Positions 1-5,433 are shown, counted from the first letter of the stretch. The stretch: DNA of 7,729 nucleotides from Bacteroidia bacterium (GCA_022402405.1 JAKRSG010000299.1:1-7729); one strand, 5' to 3'. Notes: generated from the sequence alone by a model not told the origin. Translations and numbers: made by a program.

Positions 1-264
1 TTCGCCATCTTTGTGGTTGCACGAGGTGAAAATTACCCTAGCATTTCCGTCCATAAGCGCAGAAGTATCTATGCCATCTAATTTTCCTTCTAGTCCTATG
101 TCCATTAGCACTAATTCAAATGAGTTAGATTTTAATAAATTAAGTGCATCTAAACCATTTGTTACATGAGAAATGTTTTGGTAGCCAATGTTTTCTAAAA
201 TGCGCTTTAAGGATTCTAGGCTCATGGCATCGTCTTCTACGATTAAAATTTTGTTTGTTTTCAT
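1..264 (-). CDS. Response regulator, receiver domain (partial, C-terminus off the left edge)
   Basis: The first 88 residues of a two-component response regulator are visible; the gene continues beyond base 1. The protein opens MKTNKILIVEDD, where the acidic pair D11-D12 is the expected Mg2+-binding site. The phospho-acceptor is D55 in LVLMDIGLEG, followed by the common DGID stretch, and T80 in VIFTS is the conserved Thr/Ser that senses phosphorylation. The conserved receiver lysine would be near or beyond the cut and cannot be judged. The output domain (LytTR, HTH, or none) is not visible, so the target process is unknown; the MDIxLxGxxDG wording is often seen in LytTR-type or stand-alone receivers, but that is only a hint. 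The gene is divergent from the CoA-transferase gene across 169 bp. The ATG at 262-264 is the only sensible start because the receiver fold begins immediately after it. Confidence 0.9.
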   Translation of the reverse strand, partial: MKTNKILIVEDDAMSLESLKRILENIGYQNISHVTNGLDALNLLKSNSFELVLMDIGLEGKLDGIDTSALMDGNARVIFTSCNHKDGE

Positions 265-403
265 TCGGATATTGTTGGGATTAGTGGCTTCAAATATCTC
301 AAAAAAAAATGATTAGGTATGTTAAAGTTTATTTAATTTGGATAAAATTTTACCATTGGTCGTATTTTTAGGATATCTAGTACCATTCCTCATTTATATT
401 TTT

Positions 404-411
404 TACATTTG
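404..411 (+). promoter_or_regulatory. Candidate -7 element (TACATTTG) for the CoA-transferase gene
   Basis: TACATTTG matches the Bacteroidota -7 consensus TAnnTTTG exactly and lies 22 bp before the ATG at 434, giving a short leader. I see no convincing -33 TTG at the usual 17-23 bp spacing, so this is a one-element call. It also argues against translation from the upstream in-frame TTG at 338. The rest of the 265-433 divergent spacer is AT-rich and shows nothing else I can support. Confidence 0.45.
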
Positions 412-433
412 CCTTGGTTCAAACCGAAATAAT

Positions 434-1087
434 ATGTTAGATAAATTTGGCATTGCAAAGCGTATAGCACAAGAATTGAGAGACGGATATTATGTAAATT
501 TAGGCATTGGGATTCCAACTTTGGTGGCCAATTATGTGCCGGCTGGAATGGAGGTAATTCTTCAGTCAGAAAATGGGTTGTTGGGCATTGGTCCGTTTCC
601 ATACCCAGAGGAGGTAGATGCAGATTTAATTAACGCAGGCAAGCAAACAGTAACTACTACCAAGGGTTCTAGCTTTTTTGATTCTGCCATGAGTTTTGGA
701 ATGATTCGTAGTGGTAGGGTAGATCTTACCGTTTTAGGTGCCATGGAAGTGGCCGATAATGGCGATATTGCCAACTGGAAAATTCCAGGTAAAATGGTAA
801 AAGGCATGGGCGGCGCTATGGATTTAGTGGCTTCGGCTAAAAATATTATTGTGGCTATGCAGCATGTAAATAAAGCCGGAGAATCTAAATTATTAAGTAG
901 ATGTACCTTGCCTATTACAGGCTTGGGATGTGTTAAAAAAGTAGTAACCGAATTAGGCGTTTTTGATATAGGCAATGAAGGTTTTATTCTGCTAGAAAGA
1001 GCGCCGGGTGTATCGGTAGAGTATATTAAAGAGAAAACAATTGGTCGTTTAGTTGTTAATGGCAACATACCAGAAATGGTGTTGTAA
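434..1087 (+). CDS. scoB: 3-oxoacid (succinyl-CoA:acetoacetate) CoA-transferase, subunit B
   Basis: Beta subunit of a family I CoA-transferase, 217 residues, the usual length. With subunit A it moves CoA between succinyl-CoA and acetoacetate (or a related 3-oxoacid) in the cytoplasm, for ketone-body or short-chain acid use. The family signature NLGIGIPTLVANY spans residues 22-34, and the catalytic glutamate is E46 in QSENGLLG. Further conserved blocks are DLINAGKQTVT, DLTVLGAMEV, the glycine-rich GKMVKGMGGAMDLV and LLERAPGVSVE. The start at 434 (MLDKFGIAKRIAQEL) matches where the family begins. A longer frame from TTG 338 adds 32 hydrophobic residues but overlaps a promoter-like element. Subunit A is usually adjacent, but here the upstream neighbour is a divergent response regulator and the downstream one a DUF3820 gene, so scoA must be elsewhere. 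Substrate choice within the family (acetoacetate, butyrate, 3-oxoadipate) cannot be decided by reading alone; the succinyl-CoA:3-ketoacid type is the best fit. Confidence 0.93.
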   Translation: MLDKFGIAKRIAQELRDGYYVNLGIGIPTLVANYVPAGMEVILQSENGLLGIGPFPYPEEVDADLINAGKQTVTTTKGSSFFDSAMSFGMIRSGRVDLTVLGAMEVADNGDIANWKIPGKMVKGMGGAMDLVASAKNIIVAMQHVNKAGESKLLSRCTLPITGLGCVKKVVTELGVFDIGNEGFILLERAPGVSVEYIKEKTIGRLVVNGNIPEMVL

Positions 1088-1093
1088 TTTTCT

Positions 1094-1119
1094 GGCTGAA
1101 CCAAAACGCTAACGCAGCC
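1094..1119 (+). repeat. GGCTGAACC word with weak GGCTG...CAGCC inverted repeat
   Basis: The 44-bp gap after scoB contains GGCTGAACC (1094-1102), the first exact copy of a 9-mer found five times in this window. Its GGCTG can pair with CAGCC at 1115-1119, but the stem is only 5 bp with a 16-nt loop and there is no T-run. I therefore do not call it a terminator, and scoB and the next gene may be co-transcribed. Confidence 0.4.
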
Positions 1120-1131
1120 AACTGAGGAAAA

Positions 1132-1356
1132 ATGGAATATAGTGCTAAAGATATTTTGTTAGGCATCGTTCAAACGAAAATGCCTTATGGAAAATATAAG
1201 GGTACTTTGCTCATGAATATTCCAGTGTATTACCTTGAATGGATTCAGCGAAATGGTTTTCCAAAAGGGAAATTGGGTCAGCAATTGGAAACATTATACG
1301 AAATAAAATTGAATGGCTTGGAACATCTGCTTGAACCTCTGAAAAATAAAACTTAA
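1132..1356 (+). CDS. DUF3820 family protein (small, cytoplasmic)
   Basis: A 74-residue protein with the compact DUF3820 pattern: MPYGKYKGTLLMNIP at residues 17-31, then the YYLEWIQRNGFPKGKLG block, then the LYEIKLNGLEHLL helix at the end. The family (Pfam name: putative quorum-sensing-regulated virulence factor) has no firmly established biochemical role. The length is normal for the family, and there is no signal peptide or membrane segment. It follows scoB by 44 bp on the same strand and is probably read from the same transcript. A GAGGA sequence at 1125-1129 sits only 2 bp before the ATG, too close for a classical ribosome site. Family assignment is confident; function is unknown. Confidence 0.85.
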   Translation: MEYSAKDILLGIVQTKMPYGKYKGTLLMNIPVYYLEWIQRNGFPKGKLGQQLETLYEIKLNGLEHLLEPLKNKT

Positions 1357-1390
1357 GCAAATTTTAATGTGATAAATTATTGGCATAAAC

Positions 1391-1420
1391 TTTGTTTTTT
1401 GGCTAAATAAATTAAATTCG
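1391..1420 (+). promoter_or_regulatory. Candidate promoter for the WG-repeat gene (TTTG-N18-TAAATTCG)
   Basis: TTTG (1391-1394) and TAAATTCG (1413-1420) are separated by 18 bp. The second element differs at one position from the Bacteroidota -7 consensus TAnnTTTG. It ends 7 bp before the ATG at 1428, so the transcript would be nearly leaderless, like the clearer case at 4221-4251. Confidence 0.4.
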
Positions 1421-1427
1421 CCACGTG

Positions 1428-1850
1428 ATGAGAATATTGTTAATTGTACTTGCGGTCATATGTTTTTCTGATATGGAAGCCTTTGCCCAAAAAAGGGTAG
1501 GAGGAAAAATGCTAAAAGGATATGATGTTATTTATCCTTTTAAAAATGGTCGCGCCAAGGTGGTAAAGAATGGTAAGATTGGTTTTATAGATATGCAAGG
1601 TGAAGAGGTTATTAAACCTGAGTTCGACCAAGTATATCCCTTCGAAAAAGGATTGGCAAGAGTAGAGAACGTTGGCTTACTTGGCCTCATCAACGAGCAA
1701 GGCGAAATCTTATTAGATCCTATCTACGATTATATTGGCACCAACAAAGATGGCTTAGTTATCTTAACCCGAAAAGGAAAAAAGGGCTTAGTTAAAATCA
1801 CCGGTACTTCCCCAGAAAATGTGGAGTATTTGGTAGACGTAAGAGATTAG
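1428..1850 (+). CDS. Secreted WG-repeat protein
   Basis: 140 residues. The first 20 (MRILLIVLAVICFSDMEAFA) form a typical Sec signal peptide with likely cleavage between A20 and Q21, so the mature protein is probably periplasmic or exported. The mature part holds about two and a half WG-type beta-hairpin repeats: YDVIYPFKNGRAKVVKNGK with IGFIDMQGEEVIKP (about 32-64), FDQVYPFEKGLARVENVG with LLGLINEQGEILLDP (about 66-98), and a partial third, YDYIGTNKDGLVILTRKGKKG, from about residue 100. In these copies the usual Trp of the WG pair is replaced (KIG, LLG, KKG), a common variation. The protein is short compared with most WG proteins. The role is unknown; WG repeats are thought to mediate protein contacts. 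GTG 1425 is a possible start 3 bp upstream, but the ATG at 1428 fits a signal peptide better. The gene converges on the serine hydrolase with 15 bp between stops. Confidence 0.85.
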   Translation: MRILLIVLAVICFSDMEAFAQKRVGGKMLKGYDVIYPFKNGRAKVVKNGKIGFIDMQGEEVIKPEFDQVYPFEKGLARVENVGLLGLINEQGEILLDPIYDYIGTNKDGLVILTRKGKKGLVKITGTSPENVEYLVDVRD

Positions 1851-1858
1851 GTTCAGCC
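1850..1858. repeat. GGTTCAGCC copy at the junction of two convergent genes
   Basis: This is a reverse-oriented exact copy of the 9-mer GGCTGAACC. It overlaps the last base of the WG-repeat gene stop codon and fills most of the 15-bp spacer between two convergent stops (1848-1850 and 1866-1868). No hairpin with a T-run is visible here, so how the two transcripts end is unclear. Confidence 0.5.
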
Positions 1859-1865
1859 CGAAGCG

Positions 1866-3014
1866 TTATTGGGTACTAAGTGCTAAGTCTAAATAATCAA
1901 ATACGTCTTGTGGAATTTCGTCTCCTTTTTTCTCTGCTCTAAAATGTCCTAAACGCACTAAAATGAGGTTTTCGTTGGGTAAGCAAAATAGGTACTGACC
2001 TTTAATGCCTCTTGCATACCACACTGTTTTTCCTTTGTAATTTAGCAGCCACCATTGAAAGCCATATTCTGTATTTGTATTGCCCGCTTTTGTAAGGTTG
2101 TTGCCGGGTTTAATGCTTGCTTCTATAAAATTACTATCAATTAATTGTTCATTATTCCATTTGCCTTTTTGTAATAATAACTTTCCAAATCGTGCAAAAT
2201 CTCTGGCATTGGCATAATAACAACAGCTTACTTTTTCCATGCCATTTTCGGAGTCTAGGCTCCAAAAGGCATTACTTTCTGCACCTATTTTTCTCCATAA
2301 TTCGGAAGCATATTCACTAACTTTTTTGGGTTTAATAACCTCTGCTAAAATCATCCCTAATAATTGGGTGTCGCCACCTTTGTATTCATAAATTGTTCCA
2401 GGCTCGTAAAGCTTGGGCGCATTATAAACAGTGGCGTTTACGTCTGTTCCATAATAGGCTTTTGCAGGCCAACCAAACAAGCTTCCATAGCTTTCTTTAA
2501 AGTCTAAGCCAGAGCTCATAGTTAACAAATGCCTAATACTAATTTTGTCGTAAGGAGCATTTTTAAAATCTTGCAAATATTGGCCAATAGGCGCGTCTAT
2601 GTCTTTAATTAATCCTTCTTGAATGGCTTTGCCAATAAGTAATGAGGTAAAACTCTTGGCCATAGAAAATGAGTTGCTCACTCGGTCTTTGTCGTAGCCA
2701 TCAAAATACTGCTCGTAAAGCAAGCTGTCGTTTTGTATAAGTACCAAAGCAGTGGTTTTATATGAAATGGCTTTGTTCAAAAAATCGGGCAAGGGCTTGG
2801 CTGAACCAAAATGTGCAGAAACAGGCCATGGCTCGGGGTTTCCGGCAGCTATTTGCCTGCTTGGGAAATCCTCCAACTCATCAATCTGCGGTCCCATTTG
2901 AAACCGAAAAATAGTCATAGCCAAGGTACGATATATGTGCTCATTACCACTTAATTTAATAATCATGGCTGAACCAATAAGAAAGAAAAATAGGATCAAG
3001 AAAAATTTACGCAT
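1866..3014 (-). CDS. Membrane-anchored serine hydrolase, beta-lactamase (class C) fold
   Basis: 382 residues of the PF00144-type serine beta-lactamase-like hydrolase family, which includes penicillin-binding proteins, esterases and 6-aminohexanoate-dimer-type amidases. Residues 1-19 form an uncleaved-looking hydrophobic anchor (MRKFFLILFFFLIGSAMII), placing the enzyme on the periplasmic face. The catalytic SxxK is S117-M-A-K120, in SNSFSMAKSFTSLLIG. The RHLLTMSSGL block follows at 161-170. The second motif is Y211-K-G in YEYKGGDTQLLG, where relatives mostly show YSSGD or YxN; the small G213 replaces the Ser/Asn. The third motif region is ARGIKGQYLF at 334-343, equivalent to the KTG/HxG box. 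Overall length is normal. Substrate is not predictable, and family membership does not imply antibiotic resistance. The longer frame starts at TTG 3020, but the ATG at 3014 gives a normal positively charged N-terminus. The ATPase gene ends 26 bp upstream on the same strand, so read-through is possible. Confidence 0.9.
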   Translation of the reverse strand: MRKFFLILFFFLIGSAMIIKLSGNEHIYRTLAMTIFRFQMGPQIDELEDFPSRQIAAGNPEPWPVSAHFGSAKPLPDFLNKAISYKTTALVLIQNDSLLYEQYFDGYDKDRVSNSFSMAKSFTSLLIGKAIQEGLIKDIDAPIGQYLQDFKNAPYDKISIRHLLTMSSGLDFKESYGSLFGWPAKAYYGTDVNATVYNAPKLYEPGTIYEYKGGDTQLLGMILAEVIKPKKVSEYASELWRKIGAESNAFWSLDSENGMEKVSCCYYANARDFARFGKLLLQKGKWNNEQLIDSNFIEASIKPGNNLTKAGNTNTEYGFQWWLLNYKGKTVWYARGIKGQYLFCLPNENLILVRLGHFRAEKKGDEIPQDVFDYLDLALSTQ

Positions 3015-3017
3015 ATT

Positions 3018-3047
3018 CAAAGGTGTTATTATTTTTTTAATTACAAA
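3018..3047 (-). promoter_or_regulatory. Candidate promoter for the serine hydrolase (TTTG-N18-CACCTTTG)
   Basis: On the minus strand TTTG (3047-3044) is followed after 18 bp by CACCTTTG (3025-3018), one mismatch from TAnnTTTG. It ends 3 bp before the ATG. The -33 part touches the stop codon of the upstream ATPase gene, so the hydrolase may have its own promoter in addition to read-through. Confidence 0.4.
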
Positions 3048-4216
3048 GCCTCAATGCGCGCTAGGTGATTTTTTAAAAAGTATTCTAAGCTGCAAACAAG
3101 GCTGTTTTTGTGTGGATAGGTTTCACTGTTTGGCGTTATTACATAATTATTCATGGTGTTTAAGTCTTTTATAGCATTATAAAACCCTCTACTAATAACA
3201 GGAGAATTAGATAACTTTATTTCGATACATGCTATTGGTTTAAGCGCTTTAGAAAGAATAATGTCTACTTCGGCGCCGTTTTGTGTTCTGTAATAATGCA
3301 TTTCGGTAGATGCTAGTTTACGCGCATAAATTTGCTGAATAACGTATCCTTCCCAAGATTGGCCAATTATGGGGTGACTATATAAATTTTCGATATTGTT
3401 TATCCTATTTATAAAATGAACAAAGCCACTATCTCTAATATAAATTTTAGGAGCTTTTACCATTCGCTTATTTATGTTTGGTATAAACGATGGCAAGCGG
3501 TGAACCAAATAGGCACCTTCTAAAAATTCAAAATAACGGTTGGCTGTAGGCGCACTTACTCCTAAAGAGTTAGAGTACAATTCTGCATTCCAAATGCTTC
3601 CTTGATTATAAGCCAACATTTGCCATAACTTTGAAATGGTAACAGTATTTATGCTTGAACCAAATAATAAATTAAAATCTCTTTCAACATAGGTTTTGAT
3701 AAAAGCCGACATCCAATCTTCCCATTCTAATTCACTCTGGGTTAAAAATGCTTGGGGAAATCCGCCTTTAAACCAATGCTGTTTCCAATCAAAACCTTTT
3801 CTACTAATTTCTTCAATGTTTAAAGGGCCTAATTCTAAAAATGATATTCTTCCAGCTAGTGATTCTGTAACTCCATTTACTAAGTGCGGGGCGGCTGAAC
3901 CTAATAATAAAAATCTTCCATTTCTTCTGTCAGAATCTATCACAGAACGCAGAATGGAGTAAAGTTGGGGCATCAATTGAACCTCATCTATGATTACTAG
4001 CTTGTCTTTATGAAATTGTAAATAAGATTCGGCATCTTCTAATTTAAGCTTGTCGCTCGGACTCTCTAAATCGAGGTATATATATTCTTTTTGAGTGGAA
4101 GCTCCGAAATTTTTGGCCAGCGTAGTTTTGCCGCATTGTCTCGGACCTAAAATAGCAACTGCCGGAGCCCAGTTAATTTTCTGGTTCAACTTAAGTATGT
4201 TGTCTCTTTCAATCAT
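3041..4216 (-). CDS. AAA_14 / DUF4143 family ATPase with nuclease-like C-terminal domain
   Basis: 391 residues. The N-terminal AAA domain has Walker A GPRQCGKT (24-31), Walker B LVIIDEVQ (73-80, D77/E78), a sensor-1-like LLLGSAAPHL (103-112) and the family's SLAGRISFLEL with R123 as possible arginine finger. TYVERDF (175-181) is the hallmark that joins AAA_14 to DUF4143. A helix-turn-helix-like segment LGVSAPTANRYFEFLEG lies at about 218-234, followed by KAPKIYIRDSGF. The C-terminal part has E289, D318 (GAEVDIIL) and E332-x-K334 (IEIK), the spacing of a PD-(D/E)xK nuclease-like core. These ATPases are widespread and poorly understood; DNA binding is plausible. The ATG at 4216 is chosen over the in-frame TTG at 4240 because a TATCTTTG promoter element would lie inside the longer form. 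Two long palindromes sit at the promoter. The gene is followed closely by the serine hydrolase. Substrate and role are unknown. Confidence 0.92.
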   Translation of the reverse strand: MIERDNILKLNQKINWAPAVAILGPRQCGKTTLAKNFGASTQKEYIYLDLESPSDKLKLEDAESYLQFHKDKLVIIDEVQLMPQLYSILRSVIDSDRRNGRFLLLGSAAPHLVNGVTESLAGRISFLELGPLNIEEISRKGFDWKQHWFKGGFPQAFLTQSELEWEDWMSAFIKTYVERDFNLLFGSSINTVTISKLWQMLAYNQGSIWNAELYSNSLGVSAPTANRYFEFLEGAYLVHRLPSFIPNINKRMVKAPKIYIRDSGFVHFINRINNIENLYSHPIIGQSWEGYVIQQIYARKLASTEMHYYRTQNGAEVDIILSKALKPIACIEIKLSNSPVISRGFYNAIKDLNTMNNYVITPNSETYPHKNSLVCSLEYFLKNHLARIEAL

Positions 4217-4220
4217 GCCC

Positions 4221-4251
4221 CAAAGATAATATTTAACCAAGTAAATCCAAA
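4221..4251 (-). promoter_or_regulatory. Promoter of the ATPase gene (TTTG-N19-TATCTTTG)
   Basis: On the minus strand TTTG (4251-4248) is followed after 19 bp by TATCTTTG (4228-4221), a perfect match to the Bacteroidota two-part consensus. The -7 element ends 4 bp before the ATG (4216), so the mRNA would be leaderless or nearly so. The -33 element lies inside the first palindrome (4235-4275), so anything that binds or deforms that palindrome would affect this promoter. Confidence 0.7.
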
Positions 4252-4275
4252 ATATAACTTTTGATTTACTTGGTT
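4235..4275. repeat. Bulged palindrome, copy 1 (promoter-proximal)
   Basis: The left arm AACCAAGTAAATC (4235-4247) pairs perfectly with GATTTACTTGGTT (4263-4275). After one unpaired base (C4248), AAAA (4249-4252) pairs with TTTT (4259-4262), leaving a six-base loop TATAAC. This is 17 bp of stem with one bulge. It overlaps the -33 element of the ATPase promoter. No T-run follows on either strand, so it is not a simple terminator. Confidence 0.9.
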
Positions 4276-4287
4276 GTAATAGTTTTT

Positions 4288-4326
4288 ACCAAGTAAATCC
4301 AAAACCATACTTTTGATTTACTTGGT
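4288..4326. repeat. Bulged palindrome, copy 2 (promoter-distal)
   Basis: The same arms as copy 1: ACCAAGTAAATC (4288-4299) pairs with GATTTACTTGGT (4315-4326), with the same extra C (4300), the same AAAA/TTTT inner stem and again a six-base loop, here CCATAC. Only the loop differs from copy 1. The centres of the two copies are 52 bp apart, close to five helical turns. It lies 28 bp beyond the stop of the KGKL-repeat gene, so it could also act in that gene's 3' untranslated region. Confidence 0.9.
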
Positions 4327-4354
4327 TGTTTGTTTTGTTTTAATGTGTGTAAAA

Positions 4355-5311
4355 TTATTGCTTTAGCCAGTCGTAATTTGTTTTTACCTGACTAACCAAC
4401 TCTCCATTTCCTTTAAATATTTTTAAGTTTGAACGATAACCTTCGTTCCAATATTCATATTCGTTTCTTCTAGAAAGTTTGCCTTTGGCATTATAAACGT
4501 ACATTGTTTTTAGTAGTTTATTTTCGTAGCTGTATTCTCTTTTCCAAAGAAGCTTACCTTTTACATTGGTCTTTTCGTAGCTTATTAAAAGTGAGTCGGG
4601 CGAATAGGTTAACACTTCGCGTTGCGATTTGCCATTTTTGATGGTTTCATTGGTTACATAATATCTACCATCGGCATGTGCACCTTTGCTACTGCAATAT
4701 TGAATATTGTTTGCACTTTTTACTGGTTCACCTTTACTATCGCAAGCGTATGAATAAACACTCTCGAGCTTTCCTTTCCAATAATATTTTCTTTCAGCAA
4801 TTTTACCATCCTCAGAATAAGATATAGTTGAGTATCCTTTTAATTTATCTTTTTTATTTCTGTTCTCAAACTTGATGGCTCTGCTTTTTTCGTCGTAATA
4901 AGTTAGTTGTTTCCATTTAACGTTATGTATGCTTTTTTGAGCCCAAAAATAACTGACAGGCTTGCTTTCCTCATTAAATGTATATTGCCAAACAGAGCTT
5001 GTATCTCCTTTATGCAATACAGTTCCACCTTGGTAAAGGCTATCTTTGTAAAGGGTGTAGTAGGTCTCAAGCTTGCCATTATCAGATAGCTTGTAAATTA
5101 GTTTTCCGCTCACATGATACTTGTTTATCTCTACCTCTTTTAACTTGCCATTCTTCTTAAAAGTAGAATCGTATGATGAGGCAATTTTTGCAGTTGAAGA
5201 AGATTTTTGTCCCAACCTAAAGGTATTATTGGTAAGGTAATAATCGCCAAACTGGGCAAACATAGGAGTTGAAATAAAAATAACACAAAGGAGAGACATT
5301 ATATTTTTCAT
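4355..5311 (-). CDS. Secreted KGKL-repeat protein (YwqK/MORN-like beta-hairpin repeats), function unknown
   Basis: 318 residues. An N-terminal signal peptide (hydrophobic 5-16, likely cleavage after MFA at 19) sends the protein to the periplasm or outside. There is no lipobox and no C-terminal secretion domain. The mature part consists of irregular repeats of about 20-25 residues built around G-K-L or D-G-K turns followed by aromatic, charged strands: NGKLKEVE (54-61), SGKLIYK (68-74), NGKLETYY (78-85), DGKIAERKYYWKGKLESVYSY (168-188, two turns), KGKLLWKREYSY (251-262), KGKLSRRNEYEY (276-287) and NGELVSQVKTNY (302-313). This resembles the antiparallel strand repeats of YwqK/MORN-like or YD-type proteins. 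C190 and C206 could form a disulfide after export. I do not recognise a specific family or function. The protein is rich in Lys and Tyr. The gene lies upstream of the ATPase gene on the same strand, with 138 bp including both palindromes between them. Confidence 0.85.
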   Translation of the reverse strand: MKNIMSLLCVIFISTPMFAQFGDYYLTNNTFRLGQKSSSTAKIASSYDSTFKKNGKLKEVEINKYHVSGKLIYKLSDNGKLETYYTLYKDSLYQGGTVLHKGDTSSVWQYTFNEESKPVSYFWAQKSIHNVKWKQLTYYDEKSRAIKFENRNKKDKLKGYSTISYSEDGKIAERKYYWKGKLESVYSYACDSKGEPVKSANNIQYCSSKGAHADGRYYVTNETIKNGKSQREVLTYSPDSLLISYEKTNVKGKLLWKREYSYENKLLKTMYVYNAKGKLSRRNEYEYWNEGYRSNLKIFKGNGELVSQVKTNYDWLKQ

Positions 5312-5335
5312 AAGTATTTTGTTATAAATCTATAA

Positions 5336-5343
5336 CGAATATA
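5336..5343 (-). promoter_or_regulatory. Weak -7 candidate (TATATTCG) for the KGKL-repeat gene
   Basis: TATATTCG on the minus strand differs at one position from TAnnTTTG and lies 24 bp before the ATG. The nearest TTTG upstream (5359-5356) is only 12 bp away, too close, so there is no good -33 element. The gene needs its own promoter because the groEL terminator lies just upstream. Confidence 0.3.
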
Positions 5344-5356
5344 AAAAAATAATTTC

Positions 5357-5394
5357 AAAAAAAAATCCCATGGCGCAAGCCACGGGATTTTTTT
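5357..5394 (-). terminator. Rho-independent terminator of groES-groEL
   Basis: Read on the minus strand, TCCCGTGGC (5387-5379) pairs with GCCATGGGA (5374-5366) around a four-base loop TTGC, and a nine-T run (5365-5357) follows. In minus-strand RNA the G5383/U5370 pair is a wobble. In plus-strand RNA the same position is an A-C mismatch, so the hairpin is better suited to stop groEL transcripts. The stem can extend by A-U pairs on the outer side. It starts 40 bp past the groEL stop codon. Confidence 0.85.
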
Positions 5395-5396
5395 AT

Positions 5397-5432
5397 AAAG
5401 GCTAAAAGCCAATAGCCAAAGGCTACAAGCCT
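5397..5432. repeat. Cluster of GGCT/AGCC mini-hairpins between groEL and its terminator
   Basis: This 36-bp stretch consists of alternating GGCT and AGCC words. It offers three overlapping short hairpins: GGCT-AAA-AGCC, TAGCC-AAA-GGCTA and AGGCT-ACA-AGCCT. The last two share bases and so exclude one another. It lies in the 3' untranslated region of the groEL message, directly before the terminator. The function is unknown; mRNA protection or slippage-generated repeat are both possible. Confidence 0.6.
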
Positions 5433-5433
5433 C

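Noticed and set aside
265..300. Promoter of the response regulator (GATATTTG on the minus strand at 298-291)
   Set aside because: The first base of the -7 element does not fit and no -33 element was found, so support is too weak for a feature.
338..433. In-frame N-terminal extension of scoB encoding a hydrophobic, membrane-like segment from a TTG start
   Set aside because: The family starts at MLDK (434), a TAnnTTTG element lies within the extension, and AT-rich non-coding DNA often translates into hydrophobic residues.
562..1104. Long open frame on the minus strand opposite scoB
   Set aside because: It is antisense to a clearly conserved gene, and its translation shows no recognisable domain.
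1094..1119. Terminator after scoB
   Set aside because: Only a 5-bp stem with a 16-nt loop and no T-run.
4235..4326. Palindromes as a small CRISPR array
   Set aside because: Only two units, each a palindrome with a six-base loop, and a short gap between them that is not of spacer length; no cas genes.
3041..4326. ATPase region as an insertion sequence
   Set aside because: There is no copy of the palindrome or other inverted repeat at the far end near 3041, no target-site duplication, and the protein is not a transposase.
4235..4326. Palindromes as rho-independent terminators of the KGKL-repeat gene
   Set aside because: Stems are AT-rich and no T-run follows on the minus strand, though some transcript-stabilising role is not excluded.
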